Made by a program: the position numbers and the translations under genes | The notes under the pieces: generated by a model | Database searches by the model: none | Seen by the model: only the letters and a program-made list of their open reading frames with translations | What the model was told of the DNA's origin: nothing | Assembly (NCBI GenBank): GCA_036564345.1 | Contig: DATCOZ010000208.1 | Span: 1 to 21,671, forward strand | Reading direction: 5' to 3' | DNA from: UBA6019 sp036564345 | Lineage (GTDB): Bacteria; Chloroflexota; Dormibacteria; Dormibacterales; Dormibacteraceae | Length of the DNA stretch: 21,671 nucleotides | Part shown: positions 21,314 to 21,671 of the stretch, piece by piece | Layout of the letters: each line of letters begins with the position of its first letter | How positions within the stretch are numbered: position 1 is the stretch's first letter

Positions 21314-21671
21314 CTACCGCCTGTCGGATGCGCTGGCTGCAGTGCCGGCGAGGACCTTCTCAAGCGACACGCCGCACTTGCCGCAGAAGGTGAACTCGGC
21401 CGGTATCCCTTTGGCTCCGCAGGAGCTGCAGGTTCCCGAATAGGGGCCCCAGACGAACTCGCTCGAGCCACCTTCGGCCGCCTTGCGGCGGATGCCGCGG
21501 TAGTCCGGTTGACGCTTCTCAACGAAGGCTGTCATGCCCTCCCAGGGCTCGAGGGTGGCGAAGTGGAGGCTCAGCCAATCGCGGGCATGTCCGACCGAGG
21601 CGGCCCAGGCCTGGTCCTTCCAGTAGTTGACCGACTGCTTGGTGTAGCGGGTGCATTCGGGGAACTTGTCG
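21314..21671 (-). CDS. Crotonase (enoyl-CoA hydratase-like) C-terminus with Cys4 zinc-ribbon tail, truncated by window edge
   Basis: The frame is open to the window end, so only about 118 C-terminal residues are seen. TRYTKQSVNYWKDQAWAASV, then HARDWLSLHF, then EGMTAFVEKRQPDY is the C-terminal helical region of the enoyl-CoA hydratase/isomerase family, ending in the EGM.AFVEKR signature. It is followed by AAEGGSSEFVWGPYSGTC and a zinc ribbon: Cys-x2-Cys-x11-Cys-x2-Cys. Crotonases normally stop soon after the EKR motif, so the ribbon is an added domain. In the operon it could be the ring-opening or hydration enzyme (BadI- or EchA20-type role). The active site lies outside the window. Confidence 0.88.
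   Translation of the reverse strand, partial: DKFPECTRYTKQSVNYWKDQAWAASVGHARDWLSLHFATLEPWEGMTAFVEKRQPDYRGIRRKAAEGGSSEFVWGPYSGTCSSCGAKGIPAEFTFCGKCGVSLEKVLAGTAASASDRR

Noticed and set aside
21310..21522. Longer start for the CoA-transferase alpha subunit
   Set aside because: The added 71 residues are Arg/Ser/Ala-rich and lie inside the crotonase zinc-ribbon coding region; family homology starts at the ATG at 21309.

Overview
This is a GC-rich (by eye roughly two-thirds G+C) bacterial chromosomal fragment with genes on both strands. Several things suggest a free-living soil-type bacterium of the Actinomycetota / Dormibacterota / Chloroflexota kind: a DUF3048 lipoprotein with an apparently leaderless promoter, a perfect CRP/GlxR-type operator, a pterin-dehydratase/VOC fusion, GTG/TTG starts, and large exported beta-propeller proteins with Ig-like repeats. 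No rRNA or tRNA is present, so the phylum stays open. I saw no transposase, integrase, CRISPR array or phage gene.

Layout: (1) 1-1910: the C-terminal half of a PAS-type sensor histidine kinase, a small beta-rich protein of unknown function, and a convergent DinB-like protein. (2) 2053-9096: an exported-protein block. It holds a Kelch-propeller protein with two choice-of-anchor-D-like domains, then a large exported protein with three C-terminal Ig-like repeats. Divergent from these is a BNR/Asp-box sialidase-fold protein that shares a Cys-Cys motif and a GDYSG motif with its neighbour. (3) 9278-12304: a type B carboxylesterase, a DUF3048 lipoprotein and a convergent two-cluster iron-sulfur (Fer4_19 + CDGSH) protein. 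(4) 12491-16388: a VOC protein, a convergent class-V aminotransferase-fold PLP enzyme, two unlisted tiny membrane proteins, and an exported amidase-signature enzyme. (5) 16593-18794: a SpoIIAA/STAS-like protein, a small exported protein behind a CRP/GlxR-type palindrome and followed by a strong hairpin, a degraded alcohol-dehydrogenase fragment that abuts that hairpin, and a pterin-dehydratase/VOC fusion. (6) 18840-21671: a tightly overlapping leftward operon of a crotonase with a zinc-ribbon tail (cut by the window edge), CoA-transferase-like alpha and beta subunits resembling IpdA/IpdB, and a BadH-like short-chain dehydrogenase.

The operon in (6) is the clearest functional unit. A crotonase, an IpdAB-like pair and a BadH-like alcohol dehydrogenase are the parts expected for hydrolytic opening and beta-oxidation of an alicyclic acyl-CoA, such as a cyclohexanecarboxylate or steroid C/D-ring remnant. 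The substrate is not determined by sequence. The exported propeller, amidase and lipoprotein genes give the middle of the window a cell-envelope or secretion flavour. I found no clear defence, mobile or otherwise wholly new system. The best leads are the operon, the paralogous divergent propeller pair, the CRP-site/hairpin/pseudogene junction and the microproteins.
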